DNA of 49,008 bases from Weissella thailandensis (GTDB taxonomy: Bacteria; Bacillota; Bacilli; Lactobacillales; Lactobacillaceae). The position numbers and the translations under genes are program-made. The stretch's first letter is position 1. Each line of letters starts with the position of its first letter. Location: positions 1 through 49,008 of the forward strand of contig NZ_BJEC01000017.1 of NCBI RefSeq assembly GCF_005405465.1, written 5' to 3'. Below are positions 16,377 through 26,634 of this stretch, in pieces. The notes under the pieces are model-generated. The model was not told the DNA's origin. It saw nothing but the letters and a program-made list of their open reading frames with translations, and did not search any database.

Positions 16377-16427
16377 ATATAAAAACTTTTGGTAAAATAG
16401 CTATATTAAAGCATGAAAGGAATTAAC

Positions 16428-16739
16428 ATGGCAAACGAGCAAATTACGCGTGAAGAAGTTGAACATGTGGCTAGCTTAGCAAAGTTAGCTTTAACGGATG
16501 CAGAAGCTGATATGTTTACAGATCATTTAGGTAAAATATTTGATATTGTGACAACATTAGCCGAGGTGGATACAGAAAATGTGAAACCAACATACTCTGT
16601 GACTGAGATGCAAACAGTATTACGAGATGATGTGGCGGTTAACGCACAACAATCAGAAGCATTATTGAACAATGCACCAGAACACCAAGGTACTTTGATT
16701 AAAGTGCCCGCAATTCTTAATGGGGGAGCTGAAGGTTAA
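16428..16739 (+). CDS. gatC: Aspartyl/glutamyl-tRNA amidotransferase subunit C
   Basis: The 103-residue small subunit of the GatCAB amidotransferase converts Glu-tRNA(Gln) and Asp-tRNA(Asn) to the amidated forms. GatC wraps around the GatA-GatB interface and stabilises GatA. Family features are the N-terminal [13 protein letters not shown] and the central LRDDV. I chose ATG 16428, with AAAGGA 6 bases upstream; the ATG at 16413 overlaps that site. Its TAA overlaps the gatA ATG as TAATG. Confidence 0.93.
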   Translation: MANEQITREEVEHVASLAKLALTDAEADMFTDHLGKIFDIVTTLAEVDTENVKPTYSVTEMQTVLRDDVAVNAQQSEALLNNAPEHQGTLIKVPAILNGGAEG

Positions 16740-18196
16740 TGGATTTTTTGCATACAGATATCGAAAAGTTGCATGAACAACTAGTAAACAAAGAAATTAC
16801 ATCAGTTGACTTAGTTAAAGAAACACTAGCAAATATTGAGCAAACTGATGCAAAATATGATGCATTTTTAGCAACTATGTCAGAAAAGGCTTTAGCTGAG
16901 GCTGCTGCCATTGATGAAGCAGGTATCGATCCAGATAATGTACTATCTGGAATTCCATATGGAATTAAGGATAACTTGATTACGAAGGATGTGACGACAA
17001 CGGCCGCATCAAAAATTTTACAAGACTTTAAACCAATTTATGATGCAACGGTCGTTTCACGTTTGCGTGAACAAGGCGCCGTTGGTGTTGGTAAGTTAAA
17101 CATGGATGAGTTTGCCATGGGTTCAACAACTGAAACATCATACTATAAGCAAACTAAGAATGCTTGGGATCAAACAAAAGTCCCTGGTGGTTCTTCGGGT
17201 GGATCAGCTGTGTCAGTTGCCGCCGGTCAAGTACCATTCGCATTAGGAACTGACACAGGTGGTTCAATCCGTCAGCCCGCTGCCTTCAATGGGATTGTTG
17301 GAATGAAACCAACATATGGCCGTGTGTCACGTTGGGGAGTGATTGCCTTTGCGTCATCACTTGACCAAGTTGGTGTCTTTACGCGTCGTGTCAAGGATAA
17401 TGCCACTGTATTAGCTGCCATGGCTGGTCATGATGACAACGATCAAACGTCTTCAGACCAAGCGGTTCCTGATTTTGCAGCTCATTTGGATGGCGATATC
17501 GCTGGTTTGAAGATTGCCGTACCAACAGAATACTTTGCTGCTGGTGTGGATGAAGGTGTTAAAGCAACTGTTCGTGCCGGTATTGACAAATTACGTGAAC
17601 TTGGCGCAACAGTTGATGAAGTTTCATTGCCACATACAAAGTATGGTGTTGCTGCATACTATATCTTAGCTTCTGCTGAGGCATCATCAAACTTGCAACG
17701 TTTTGATGGTATCCGTTATAGTACGCGTCCAGAAAACGTCAAAAGTTTGGAAGACCTATACGTACAAACACGTACACAAGGCTTTGGTGACGAGGTCAAG
17801 CGTCGTATTATGCTTGGAACATACTCACTTTCAGCTGGTTCATATGATGCTTTCTTCAAGAAGGCTGCACAAGTACGTACGCTAATGAATGATGATTTCC
17901 AAAAAGTCTTTGCCGATTATGATTTGATTGCGGCACCAACTGCACCAAATGTTGCTTATGACTTTGGCGCTAACCAAGATGATCCTGAAGTCACTTACAT
18001 GAATGATGTTTTGACGATTCCTGTTAATATGGCTGGATTGCCAGGTATGTCAGTACAAGCAGGCTTTGTTGATGGATTGCCAGTTGGTATGCAATTGATA
18101 GCAAACCGCTACCAAGAGGAGACCATTTATCGTGCTGCGTATGCTTATGAGCAAGCAACACGTCTATTCGAAAAAGTACCAGGAGGTAAGGATTAA
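16739..18196 (+). CDS. gatA: Aspartyl/glutamyl-tRNA amidotransferase subunit A
   Basis: The 485-residue amidase-signature enzyme hydrolyses glutamine to supply ammonia to GatB. The Ser-cisSer-Lys triad is intact: Lys77 in YGIKDN, Ser152 in PGGSSGGSA and Ser176 in [11 protein letters not shown]. Its start overlaps the gatC stop and its stop overlaps the gatB ATG, both as TAATG, so the three subunits are made in step by coupling. Length and motifs are standard and nothing is missing. The presence of GatCAB suggests the indirect route to Gln-tRNA. Confidence 0.96.
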   Translation: MDFLHTDIEKLHEQLVNKEITSVDLVKETLANIEQTDAKYDAFLATMSEKALAEAAAIDEAGIDPDNVLSGIPYGIKDNLITKDVTTTAASKILQDFKPIYDATVVSRLREQGAVGVGKLNMDEFAMGSTTETSYYKQTKNAWDQTKVPGGSSGGSAVSVAAGQVPFALGTDTGGSIRQPAAFNGIVGMKPTYGRVSRWGVIAFASSLDQVGVFTRRVKDNATVLAAMAGHDDNDQTSSDQAVPDFAAHLDGDIAGLKIAVPTEYFAAGVDEGVKATVRAGIDKLRELGATVDEVSLPHTKYGVAAYYILASAEASSNLQRFDGIRYSTRPENVKSLEDLYVQTRTQGFGDEVKRRIMLGTYSLSAGSYDAFFKKAAQVRTLMNDDFQKVFADYDLIAAPTAPNVAYDFGANQDDPEVTYMNDVLTIPVNMAGLPGMSVQAGFVDGLPVGMQLIANRYQEETIYRAAYAYEQATRLFEKVPGGKD

Positions 18197-19641
18197 TGGC
18201 AGTGCCAAATTTTGAGACGACGATCGGACTAGAAGTCCATGTTGAGCTAAAGACTAATTCTAAGGCGATGTCACCTTCTCCAGTACAATATGGTTCTAAG
18301 CCTAATGCCAATACCAATGTTATTGACTGGGGATATCCTGGGGTTTTGCCACAGGCTAATAAGGGTGCCATTGAATATGGTATGATGGCATCACTTGCAT
18401 TGAATGCTGATATTACACGTGATTTGCACTGGGATCGAAAGAATTACTTCTATCCTGATAATCCCAAGGCTTACCAAATTACCCAACAACAACAACCCAT
18501 TGGTCGTAATGGTTGGCTAGAGATTGAATTTGAGGGTCAAAAGAAGCGTGTGGGTATTACTGAACTACACGTGGAAGAAGACGCTGGAAAGAATACCCAC
18601 GGTACAGATGGTTATTCATATGTCGACTTAAACCGTCAAGGAACACCATTGATTGAAATTGTTGGTGCACCTGATATTTCATCACCTGATGAAGCTTATG
18701 CTTACCTAGAAGCATTACGTCAAGCTATCCAATTTACAGGAATTTCTGACGTGAAGATGGAAGAAGGTTCGATGCGTGTCGATGCCAATATTTCAATTCG
18801 CCCAGTTGGTTCAAGTGAATATGGTACTAAAGTCGAGTTAAAGAACTTGAACTCATTTAACTATGTGCGTAAGGCGCTGGCATTTGAGGAAAACCGCCAT
18901 GCCAAGATTTACATGTCTGGTGGTACAATCAAGCAACAAACTCGTCGCTTTGATGAAGCAACTGGTGAAACTGTTTTGATGCGTGTTAAGGAAACAGCTG
19001 ATGACTACCGTTACTTCCCAGAACCTGATTTGACGCCAATCCACGTCACGGACGATTGGATTGATGAAGTTAAAGCAAAGTTACCAGAGACAGCTAAAGC
19101 CCGTAAGGCACGTTATGTCGATGAACTTGGTTTGGAAGTTTATGATTCAGAAGTCTTAACACAAACGCTAGCCATGGCAAACTTCTTTGATGAAACCGTT
19201 AGTTTTGGTGCGGATCCAAAGCGTACCGCTAACTACCTAATGGGTGATGTTAATGCCTTCTTGAACGAGCAACAAGCTGATTTGGAAGAAACCCCATTAA
19301 CACCAGCTCACTTAGCTGACATGATCAAGTTGATTGATGATGGTACAATTTCAACAAAGATGGCCAAGAAGGTCTTCAAAGCAATTACTAAGGGTGATGA
19401 CCCAGTTGAATTTGTGGAGAAGAATGGTCTTAAGCAACTATCTAATCCAGCAGTATTGACACCAATGATTGATGAAGTTTTGGATAATAATGAGCAATCA
19501 ATTATTGATTTCCATAATGGAAAAGATCGTGCCGTTGGCTTCTTGGTTGGTCAAATTATGAAGCAAACCAAGGGTAGTGCTAATCCAGCAGTTGTTAACA
19601 AATTATTGATGGCTGGTTTGCAAGCCCGTAAACCTGAGTAA
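18196..19641 (+). CDS. gatB: Aspartyl/glutamyl-tRNA amidotransferase subunit B
   Basis: The 481-residue subunit activates the tRNA-bound glutamate or aspartate with ATP and joins it to ammonia delivered from GatA. The cradle domain opens with [12 protein letters not shown] and includes [25 protein letters not shown] and [10 protein letters not shown]. The C-terminal third is the helical and YqeY-like tRNA-binding tail. It starts on the gatA stop (TAATG). The operon seems to end here; only a small hairpin lies before the lipid kinase gene. Confidence 0.96.
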   Translation: MAVPNFETTIGLEVHVELKTNSKAMSPSPVQYGSKPNANTNVIDWGYPGVLPQANKGAIEYGMMASLALNADITRDLHWDRKNYFYPDNPKAYQITQQQQPIGRNGWLEIEFEGQKKRVGITELHVEEDAGKNTHGTDGYSYVDLNRQGTPLIEIVGAPDISSPDEAYAYLEALRQAIQFTGISDVKMEEGSMRVDANISIRPVGSSEYGTKVELKNLNSFNYVRKALAFEENRHAKIYMSGGTIKQQTRRFDEATGETVLMRVKETADDYRYFPEPDLTPIHVTDDWIDEVKAKLPETAKARKARYVDELGLEVYDSEVLTQTLAMANFFDETVSFGADPKRTANYLMGDVNAFLNEQQADLEETPLTPAHLADMIKLIDDGTISTKMAKKVFKAITKGDDPVEFVEKNGLKQLSNPAVLTPMIDEVLDNNEQSIIDFHNGKDRAVGFLVGQIMKQTKGSANPAVVNKLLMAGLQARKPE

Positions 19642-19692
19642 AAAAACAGTGGAAACACATTTAAAAAGAGAGTAATTTTCTCTTATCGGAAT

Positions 19693-19714
19693 CAGAGTAG
19701 TATAGTCTACTCTG
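19693..19714 (+). terminator. Small hairpin after gatB
   Basis: CAGAGTAG (19693-19700) pairs with CTACTCTG (19707-19714). Only GTTTCAT follows, so it is at best a weak terminator. Confidence 0.3.
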
Positions 19715-19751
19715 GTTTCATACATATATTAAAACTTAGGAGCGAGATAGA

Positions 19752-20702
19752 ATGAAAAGAGCACGCATTATTTATAATCCAACTTCTGGACGTGAAGCTA
19801 TTCGACGTGACTTGGTCGATATTTTGGCTGTGTATGAAGAAGCCGGTTATGAGACCAGCGCCTATGCAACGACTCCTGAACCAAACTCAGCAATGATGGA
19901 AGCAGAACGTGCTGCCAAAGCAGGCTTTGATTTGTTAGTTGCGGCAGGTGGTGATGGAACGATTAATGAGGTTGTTAACGGGATTGCTCCATTAGATGAG
20001 CGACCAATGTTAGCCATTATCCCAGCTGGAACGACTAACGATTATGCACGTGCATTGAGTATTCCACGTGAGGATCCTTTAGCAGCTGCTAAAGTTATTC
20101 TGAAGGGGAAGGCAGCCAAGATGGATATTGGCCAAGCGAATGATTCGTACTTTATCAATATTGCTGCTGGTGGTTCATTGTCAGAGTTAACATATTCAGT
20201 GCCTTCTAAGTTAAAGTCAATGTACGGCTACTTAGCTTATGTCGTTAAGGGAGCTGAGATGTTGACTAGCATCAAACCAATGGACATCCATGTTAAGTAT
20301 GATGATGGTGAATTTAATGGTAAATCAGCCATGTTCTTCTTGGCATTAACTAATTCCGTTGGTGGTTTTGAGCAGATTGTGCCAGACGCTAAGCTAGATG
20401 ATGGTAAATTTACTTTGTTGATCGTTAAAACAACAAAATTTGCTGAGATTTTGAATTTGATTACCGAAGTGCTGAAAGGAAAGCACGTTAATAATCCAAA
20501 TTTGATTTATGTGAAATCTGAAAAAGTGGAAGTGTCATCGACTAAAAATGACAAAATTATGATTAATTTAGATGGTGAATATGGTGGGGATGCCCCAGTC
20601 ACATTCGTTAACCATAAACAGCATATTGATATCGTTGCAAACATTGATGATATTGCAGAGAATACGTTAGTTGCAACGCCAATTACGTTACATGAAGATT
20701 AA
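19752..20702 (+). CDS. dagK: Diacylglycerol/lipid kinase, DgkB type
   Basis: The 316-residue enzyme is a soluble YegS/DgkB-family lipid kinase that phosphorylates diacylglycerol, recycling it into phospholipid synthesis after lipoteichoic acid assembly. The nucleotide-binding GGDGT is at 66-70, followed by NGI and IPAGTTNDYARAL, and the C-terminal beta domain ends with LDGEYGGDAP. All hallmarks are present. AGGAG lies 8 bases before the ATG. Neighbourhood next to gatCAB is common in lactobacilli. It ends at a good terminator at 20714. Confidence 0.92.
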   Translation: MKRARIIYNPTSGREAIRRDLVDILAVYEEAGYETSAYATTPEPNSAMMEAERAAKAGFDLLVAAGGDGTINEVVNGIAPLDERPMLAIIPAGTTNDYARALSIPREDPLAAAKVILKGKAAKMDIGQANDSYFINIAAGGSLSELTYSVPSKLKSMYGYLAYVVKGAEMLTSIKPMDIHVKYDDGEFNGKSAMFFLALTNSVGGFEQIVPDAKLDDGKFTLLIVKTTKFAEILNLITEVLKGKHVNNPNLIYVKSEKVEVSSTKNDKIMINLDGEYGGDAPVTFVNHKQHIDIVANIDDIAENTLVATPITLHED

Positions 20703-20713
20703 TTGTTTTTGAT

Positions 20714-20757
20714 AAGTACTAAGGAAAACCATGTGGAGATTTCTTGGTACTTTTTTT
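20714..20757 (+). terminator. Intrinsic terminator after dagK
   Basis: AAGTACTAAGGAA (20714-20726) pairs with TTTCTTGGTACTT (20740-20752) with two G-T pairs, followed by T5. Confidence 0.8.
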
Positions 20758-20880
20758 ACGGGATGGCTGCGTTTAGCGAATAATTATCAATAATGCGCCG
20801 CCGAGTAAGAATGATATATGATAGAATAAAGCTTTAGAGAGTCGCTTGGTCGACATAAAAGATGAAGGACTGGTTTTCAT

Positions 20881-22179
20881 ATGGGCACTGTTGAAACATA
20901 TCGACAATTTGAAAAGAGTTTGGGTGATGATTGGCAAGTATTGCCCAGTCAACATAGTCGGGTCGGCATGTTGAAGGAAATTTTAAATTGGCTTGGTCAT
21001 CCTGAGCGCCGTTTGTCGGTTATTCATATTGTTGGCTCAAACGGTAAAGGATCGACTGGTGTGATGTTGAGTAAAATATTAACGACTGCCGGTTATCGAG
21101 TGGGTCATTTTTCAACGCCAGCAATTTTGTCAGATCGTGAAGTTGTGATGATTAATGGTCAGATGATTAGTGAAAAAGAAGTGATGTTTCACTATAAGCG
21201 TATTATGACTGAAATTAAAAATCACGGTGGCGATGAAAAAACATTAACAAAATTTGAAATGTGGACTCTGATTGCCCTATGCCATTTTGCGAAACAAGAA
21301 GTTCACTTTGCTATTATTGAGGCTGGTTTAGGTGGTACTGGGGATGCGACGAATGTCGTTGAAAAGCCATTGATTGTTGCGATTACGAAAATTTCCGATG
21401 ATCATTCGACCATGCTGGGGCATAATGTGCTTAAAATTGCAGAGAATGTTGCTGGGGCGATTAAGCCAGGCAGTTTAGTAGTCAATTATCCTGGACAAGA
21501 TGTTGAAGTTTTTAAAACACTTCGTGATAAAGCAACAGCAGTCGGGGCAGTTTGGAATCCGTATCCTAAGCCACAAATTACATTGATGCGCTCATCACCA
21601 GAAGGGCTGATCGTTAATGCCGACCAATTAGAAGGTTTGAAATTATCATTAACGGGTGCTTATCAGGCAAATAATTTAAGTACCGTTTTGCAGGTCGTCA
21701 CCATCTTAAAGAATAAGCGAATTACTTTGTCAGATGTGACAGTTGCCGAAGCATTAGCGCATGTTAAAATCACGGGCCGGATGGAGTTTGATAGCACCCA
21801 TAATATTCTTTATGATGGTGCTCATAATCCGCACGGTATTTCAAGTTTGGTTGCCGCTATTCGTTCTTGGCATTTACCTTTTAAGCCGATTGTTATTTTG
21901 GGCCTGATCAAAGGTAAAAATCATATGGATATGTTGGATGAATTGCTTCCTTATGTATCAACGATCATTGCGGTGACACCTGATGCCAAAAATGCGATGT
22001 CAGCTGATGAGTTGGCAGCCAAAATTGTGATGATGAGCAATGTGGACGTTGAGATTGCTGATGATTCTACAGCCGCTATTTCGTTAGCGCGACAAGTTCG
22101 TGAGTCGTCAAAGTCATTAATTGTAGTTACAGGTTCATTTTATACATTACGGGCTATCGAAAAGGAGGACGGTATTTAA
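20881..22179 (+). CDS. folC: Folylpolyglutamate synthase / dihydrofolate synthase
   Basis: The 432-residue Mur-ligase-like enzyme adds glutamate to folates and, in many bacteria, to dihydropteroate. The P-loop is VGSNGKGST at 51-59. EAGLGGTGDATN carries the metal-binding region and YDGAHNPHG the linker to the C-terminal domain. The ATG has a poor ribosome site (GAAGGA about 14 bases upstream). An extended -10-like TGATAGAAT sits about 60 bases before it. The next gene starts 1 base after the stop with its own AAAGGAGG, so the two are one operon. Confidence 0.93.
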   Translation: MGTVETYRQFEKSLGDDWQVLPSQHSRVGMLKEILNWLGHPERRLSVIHIVGSNGKGSTGVMLSKILTTAGYRVGHFSTPAILSDREVVMINGQMISEKEVMFHYKRIMTEIKNHGGDEKTLTKFEMWTLIALCHFAKQEVHFAIIEAGLGGTGDATNVVEKPLIVAITKISDDHSTMLGHNVLKIAENVAGAIKPGSLVVNYPGQDVEVFKTLRDKATAVGAVWNPYPKPQITLMRSSPEGLIVNADQLEGLKLSLTGAYQANNLSTVLQVVTILKNKRITLSDVTVAEALAHVKITGRMEFDSTHNILYDGAHNPHGISSLVAAIRSWHLPFKPIVILGLIKGKNHMDMLDELLPYVSTIIAVTPDAKNAMSADELAAKIVMMSNVDVEIADDSTAAISLARQVRESSKSLIVVTGSFYTLRAIEKEDGI

Positions 22180-22180
22180 C

Positions 22181-22786
22181 ATGATTGAACGATTTGTTAT
22201 TGCCTCAAATAACACCCATAAAACTGACGAAATGGTTAGTTATCTGGCTGTACTAGGTTTAAAAGGTATTAATTATCGTCAGTTGATTGATGAAATAACG
22301 TTTCCACCAGAAACCACTGATGATATGGCTGCTAATGCGCTCGTCAAAGCGCAAACGATCCATAATTTATTGCCAGATGAGTATGTTTTAGCCGATGATT
22401 CGGCGCTATTTATCCCGGCCATTCCGGATCATTTTGGGGTAACGACCATGCGCGAGTTTAGGGCTCATCAGTTACGTGGCGATGATGAAATTAATCAGTA
22501 TGTACTACAACAATTGCCAACTGGTGCATCGCGCGAGGCTCATTTGTTGGCAGATTTTGTGGTGATCACACCACAAAATATCATTTATACCACACAAGGT
22601 AAGGGTGGTGTGACGCTTACTGAGACACCACGTGGTAATCGAAATGGATTAGATGAGTTGTTAGAAACTAAAAATGGGCTGACCCTGGCAGAAATTGATA
22701 TGCCAGCACGTGTGCATTACGCACATCGTGGTCGGGCAGCTATTAAAATGAAGAATCAATTACAACAAGCTGGCGAATTAAAATAA
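22181..22786 (+). CDS. Non-canonical purine NTP pyrophosphatase, RdgB/HAM1-like, divergent
   Basis: The 201-residue protein carries the ITPase motifs SNNTHKTDE at 9-17 and ADDSAL at 71-76, the second normally ADDSGL. The lysine and glutamate of motif I and the two acidic residues of motif II are kept. The C-terminal HRGRA resembles the family's HR-A motif. The middle region is unlike canonical RdgB, so the substrate may differ. Such enzymes remove ITP, dITP or XTP from the nucleotide pool. AAAGGAGG precedes the ATG and it follows folC by one base; murE follows 30 bases later. Confidence 0.75.
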   Translation: MIERFVIASNNTHKTDEMVSYLAVLGLKGINYRQLIDEITFPPETTDDMAANALVKAQTIHNLLPDEYVLADDSALFIPAIPDHFGVTTMREFRAHQLRGDDEINQYVLQQLPTGASREAHLLADFVVITPQNIIYTTQGKGGVTLTETPRGNRNGLDELLETKNGLTLAEIDMPARVHYAHRGRAAIKMKNQLQQAGELK

Positions 22787-22819
22787 TTAACGAATAATCA
22801 GAAAAGAGGACTAAGTTTG

Positions 22820-24346
22820 ATGACACTCACTGCAGATAACATCACAACGTTATTAGCTGATCAAGATTTATTAGTATCAGCACCAGAATTTGATGGTGAG
22901 ATACAACATTTAGCTTATAATTCAAATGACGTTGTACCAGGTACCTTATTATTTATTAAGGGGAATTTTAAAGCTGCGTACTTAACCGATGCCATCGAAA
23001 AGGGCGTTACTGCAATCGTTGCTCCGGCTAACTTTAAGCATGATACTAATTTACCAACTTGGGTAGCAGATGATGTACCAGCGGCCATGAGTATTATTGC
23101 GATGGCTTATTACCAATATCCACAAAATAGTTTAGCTTTGATTGGTATAACTGGTACCAAAGGGAAGACATCAACGGCGTATATGGCATATGAAATTTTG
23201 CGTGCGTATACACATGATAAGGTTGCGTTGTCTTCAACTTTACAAGTTATTACGGGTAATAATCCAGAATCTCATTATCGGGCACACTTAACAACGCCAG
23301 AATCAGTAGATTTGTTCCGTTGGATGCGTGAGGCGGTTGATAATGGTATGACGCATATGGTGATGGAAGTATCATCACAGGCATTTAAAATGCGCCGCGT
23401 TTATGGCCTTCATTTCAATGTTGGTATTTTCTTAAATATTAGTCCAGATCATATTGGTGAAAACGAACATCCAACATTTGAAGATTATATCCAACACAAA
23501 ATGATGTTATTTGATCATTCAGAACAGGTGGTTTTGAATGTTGATACAGATCATTTTGGGGAATTGATCGAACATGCTGAATTAACGGTTCCTCGTGATG
23601 GTATTTGGTTGTATGGGCAAGAAGATGCTGATTCTCCCAAAGCGGATGTTTACTTTGAAGCGACTGATGCCAACTTACATGGCAGTGTCTTTAAAGTTCG
23701 TGAGGTGGGTCAACAAGCCGAACACTTACATATTAATGGGGAATATACTTTAGATATGCCTGGTGATTTTAATCAAAGTAATGCGTTAGCAGCAATGATT
23801 GCAACGCGTTTGGTTAATGCGGATGCACCAGCAATGGCCGAAGGGCTCGAAACGGTAAAAGTTCCCGGACGGATGCAGGTTTTAAACACCAAAGAACACG
23901 GGACAATATACGTCGATTATGCCCATAATTATGCGTCAATTGCGGCCTTATTGCAGTTTGTTCGCCAAAATGAATCGGTCAATCAATTAACGATTGTTGT
24001 GGGAGCGCCAGGTAACAAGGGTGTCTCACGTCGTCCTGGTATTGGAAAAGCCGTTAGTGAGGGTGCCGACGTTGTTTATCTGACGAGTGATGATCCACAG
24101 TATGAGGATCCAGCAAAAATTGCTGATGAGATCCAAACGGCAATCACTAATCCGAAAGTAACGATCTATCGCGAATTAGACCGTACAAAAGCGATTGCAT
24201 CAGCAATCCAGGCAGCTGGTTCAGACGATGTTGTCGTCTTAGCAGCTAAAGGATTGGATGAATATCAAAAGATAGACGGTGTCGATACACCATATGAAAA
24301 TGATTGGGCAGTGGCAAATCGGATTGTTTCCGAATTAGAGTTCTAG
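22820..24346 (+). CDS. murE: UDP-N-acetylmuramoyl-tripeptide synthase (MurE, probably L-lysine adding)
   Basis: The 508-residue Mur ligase adds the third amino acid to UDP-MurNAc-L-Ala-D-Glu. Domain 1 is at 1-105, the ATP-binding loop GITGTKGKTSTA lies near 110-120, and DYAHN opens domain 3. In the place where diaminopimelate enzymes carry DNPR it reads DDPQ, which favours L-lysine, as expected in this order. I prefer ATG 22820, with AGAGGA 10 bases upstream; TTG 22817 directly before it is possible. It follows the ITPase-like gene closely, so cell-wall, folate and nucleotide-cleaning genes may share a transcript. Confidence 0.9.
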   Translation: MTLTADNITTLLADQDLLVSAPEFDGEIQHLAYNSNDVVPGTLLFIKGNFKAAYLTDAIEKGVTAIVAPANFKHDTNLPTWVADDVPAAMSIIAMAYYQYPQNSLALIGITGTKGKTSTAYMAYEILRAYTHDKVALSSTLQVITGNNPESHYRAHLTTPESVDLFRWMREAVDNGMTHMVMEVSSQAFKMRRVYGLHFNVGIFLNISPDHIGENEHPTFEDYIQHKMMLFDHSEQVVLNVDTDHFGELIEHAELTVPRDGIWLYGQEDADSPKADVYFEATDANLHGSVFKVREVGQQAEHLHINGEYTLDMPGDFNQSNALAAMIATRLVNADAPAMAEGLETVKVPGRMQVLNTKEHGTIYVDYAHNYASIAALLQFVRQNESVNQLTIVVGAPGNKGVSRRPGIGKAVSEGADVVYLTSDDPQYEDPAKIADEIQTAITNPKVTIYRELDRTKAIASAIQAAGSDDVVVLAAKGLDEYQKIDGVDTPYENDWAVANRIVSELEF

Positions 24347-24363
24347 TCTTTAGGCTAGAAATT

Positions 24364-24372
24364 TGTTATAAT
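24364..24372 (+). promoter_or_regulatory. Extended -10 promoter element before the DUF2187 gene and argS
   Basis: TGT directly before TATAAT at 24367-24372 gives an extended -10. No good -35 lies at the right distance. It is about 80 bases upstream of the DUF2187 start. Confidence 0.5.
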
Positions 24373-24448
24373 TTATAGAATTGTCGTTATTGCGGCCAAC
24401 TATTAATAAATAAAAAACCTCAGTTATAAAAGTAAAGGGGAAACTATC

Positions 24449-24751
24449 ATGGCTAAAGAACCAGCAGAAAATACATCAGAATTTGATATCGGTGATTTCG
24501 TCGCCGGTAAGAAGTTTGCTAATTTTGAGCATGACTTCAAAGGAATCGTTGAAAAAATTTATGAGCATTCAGTCCTAGTGGTTATTACGGAAAATAATCC
24601 TGAAGATGATGCGACCGTAAACGAATATAATCATCGTGCAGTATTGCGTATGTCAGACGCTAAAATCTTAGTAAAGACTGATAACCCTGCACCTCGTCCA
24701 TCAGAAGATGATGATGAAGCGGATGATAATGCCAAAGGAGACAAAGCTTAA
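24449..24751 (+). CDS. DUF2187 family small protein
   Basis: The 100-residue protein has a central beta-rich DUF2187-like domain (FDIGDFVAGKKF, DFKGIVEKIYEHSVLVVI) and a very acidic disordered tail (SEDDDEADDNAKGD). The domain resembles small KOW-like folds, but no function is established. AAAGGGG lies 7 bases before the ATG. Its stop overlaps the argS ATG as TAATG, so it is tightly coupled to arginyl-tRNA synthetase and is probably co-regulated with it. Confidence 0.75.
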   Translation: MAKEPAENTSEFDIGDFVAGKKFANFEHDFKGIVEKIYEHSVLVVITENNPEDDATVNEYNHRAVLRMSDAKILVKTDNPAPRPSEDDDEADDNAKGDKA

Positions 24752-26436
24752 TGGACTACAAGAATCAAATTGCCGAAACAATTGCTGCAGTTGTTCCTGA
24801 ATTGGATAAAGCAACGATTCTTTCAAAAATTGAGGTGCCTAAGGATACTAAGATGGGTGATTATGCTTTTCCAGCATTTTTACTAGCCAAAGAACGTCGC
24901 ATGGCACCACAACAAATTGCAAGTAACATTGTGTCAGAAATTGCAACTGACGGCTTTAAAGAAGTCAAGGCTGTTGGACCTTATGTTAATTTCTTTTTGG
25001 ATCAAGCCAACTTTGGTGTTGAAACATTAGCTGAAGTGCTACGTCAAGATGACTATGGTCATAACACTGATGGTGAAGCAGGTCATGTGACAATTGATAT
25101 GTCATCACCTAACATCGCTAAGCCAATGTCAATGGGTCACTTGCGTTCAACAGTTATTGGAAACTCTTTAGCTGAAATTGCCAAAGCAAACGGCTATCAA
25201 CCAATTAAAATCAATCATTTAGGTGATTGGGGAACACAATTTGGTAAGTTGATGTCAGCTTATAAGCGTTGGGGATCAGAAGAAGAAGTGAAAGCTGATC
25301 CAATCAACACATTGGTAAAGTACTATGTACGTTTCCATAAGGAAGCTGAGACACAACCTGAATTGAACGATGAAGGTCGTGCCTGGTTCAAGAAGCTTGA
25401 AGATGGTGATGAAGAAGCACATGGACTATGGTCATGGTTCCGTGAAGAATCATTGAAAGAATTCATGGAATTATATAATGACCTAGATATTGATTTTGAT
25501 TCATTTAACGGTGAAGCTTTCTATAATGACAAGATGGACGATGTAATCGATACCCTTAAGGAAAAGCAATTACTTGTTGAATCACAAGGTGCACAAGTAG
25601 TTGATTTGGAAGACGAAGGATTGAACGTTGCAATGATCCAACGTACCGACGGGGCAACTTTGTACATGACGCGTGACTTAGCTGCTGCTATTTTCCGTAA
25701 GAACAACTACAATTTTGTTAAGTCACTATACGTGGTTGGTGGTGAACAGCGTGAACACTTCAAGCAATTGAAGGCGGTCTTGAATAAGATGGGTTACGAG
25801 TGGTCAAATGATATTGAACACATCCCATTTGGTATGATTACTGTTGATGGTAAGAAATTATCAACACGTTCTGGCCGTATTGTTCTATTGAAGGACGTTT
25901 TGGCTGATTCTGTTAAATTGGCAACTGCTCAAATTGACGAAAAGAATCCAGATCTACCTAATAAGGCAGAAGTTGCTCATGAAGTTGGAACTGGTGCGGT
26001 TGTATTCCATGATTTGATGAATGAACGTCTGGGTGACTTTGATTTCAAGTTGGAAGAAGTGGTTCGCTTTGAAGGTGATACTGGTCCATATGTACAGTAT
26101 ACAAATGCTCGTGCGCAATCAATTTTGCGTAAGGCAGGTAAGCCTGAGTTAGATTTGACTAACTTGTCAATTGATGATGAACAAGTTTGGGAAACTGAAA
26201 AGTTAGTTGCAAACTTTAGTGATACTGTTCGCCGCGCATGGCGTGATCGTGAACCATCAGTGATTGCGAAGTATGCATTGAATTTGGCCCGTACTTTCAA
26301 TAAGTACTATGCTAATTCAAAAATCTTGATTGAAGATGACCAATTAAACGCACGTTTGGCATTAGTAACGGCTGTTTCAAATGTTTTGACTGAATCACTA
26401 CGTTTGTTGGGTGTAAAAGCACCACAAGAAATGTAA
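24751..26436 (+). CDS. argS: Arginyl-tRNA synthetase
   Basis: The 561-residue class I enzyme charges tRNA(Arg). The N-terminal additional domain covers about 1-110. The HIGH region is SPNIAKPMSMGHLRST, with the Ser-for-His form seen in many Firmicutes, and the KMSKS region reads KKLSTRSGR. The C-terminal anticodon-binding domain ends NVLTESLRLLGVKAPQEM. I see no T-box upstream; transcription appears to come from the promoter at about 24367. A strong terminator at 26462 separates it from argR, which may respond to the same amino acid. Confidence 0.96.
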   Translation: MDYKNQIAETIAAVVPELDKATILSKIEVPKDTKMGDYAFPAFLLAKERRMAPQQIASNIVSEIATDGFKEVKAVGPYVNFFLDQANFGVETLAEVLRQDDYGHNTDGEAGHVTIDMSSPNIAKPMSMGHLRSTVIGNSLAEIAKANGYQPIKINHLGDWGTQFGKLMSAYKRWGSEEEVKADPINTLVKYYVRFHKEAETQPELNDEGRAWFKKLEDGDEEAHGLWSWFREESLKEFMELYNDLDIDFDSFNGEAFYNDKMDDVIDTLKEKQLLVESQGAQVVDLEDEGLNVAMIQRTDGATLYMTRDLAAAIFRKNNYNFVKSLYVVGGEQREHFKQLKAVLNKMGYEWSNDIEHIPFGMITVDGKKLSTRSGRIVLLKDVLADSVKLATAQIDEKNPDLPNKAEVAHEVGTGAVVFHDLMNERLGDFDFKLEEVVRFEGDTGPYVQYTNARAQSILRKAGKPELDLTNLSIDDEQVWETEKLVANFSDTVRRAWRDREPSVIAKYALNLARTFNKYYANSKILIEDDQLNARLALVTAVSNVLTESLRLLGVKAPQEM

Positions 26437-26461
26437 TTAAAATATATTAACTATTAAAAGG

Positions 26462-26502
26462 GTCGAAGTTCATTCCGTGTATCGGAAAACTTCGACTTTT
26501 TT
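26462..26502 (+). terminator. Intrinsic terminator after argS
   Basis: GTCGAAGTT (26462-26470) pairs with AACTTCGAC (26488-26496), with an inner TTCCG/CGGAA stem, followed by T6. Confidence 0.92.
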
Positions 26503-26564
26503 ACCTATAATAATGATTGATAATTTTGTCTACTAAAGGCAGAGTTAAGTGAAATAGTCGATTA

Positions 26565-26573
26565 TGATAGAAT
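26565..26573 (+). promoter_or_regulatory. Extended -10 promoter element before argR
   Basis: TGA directly before TAGAAT at 26568-26573. The -35 region is weak. It is about 60 bases upstream of the argR start. Confidence 0.45.
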
Positions 26574-26634
26574 AGTACCAGTGGTGACAGTAACGATTAG
26601 TCATCATGATTGAGTGAAAAAAGAGGAATGAAAC

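Noticed and set aside
24347-24448. T-box riboswitch before argS
   Set aside because: No T-box sequence, specifier hairpin or terminator-antiterminator pair; the leader is only about 100 bases.
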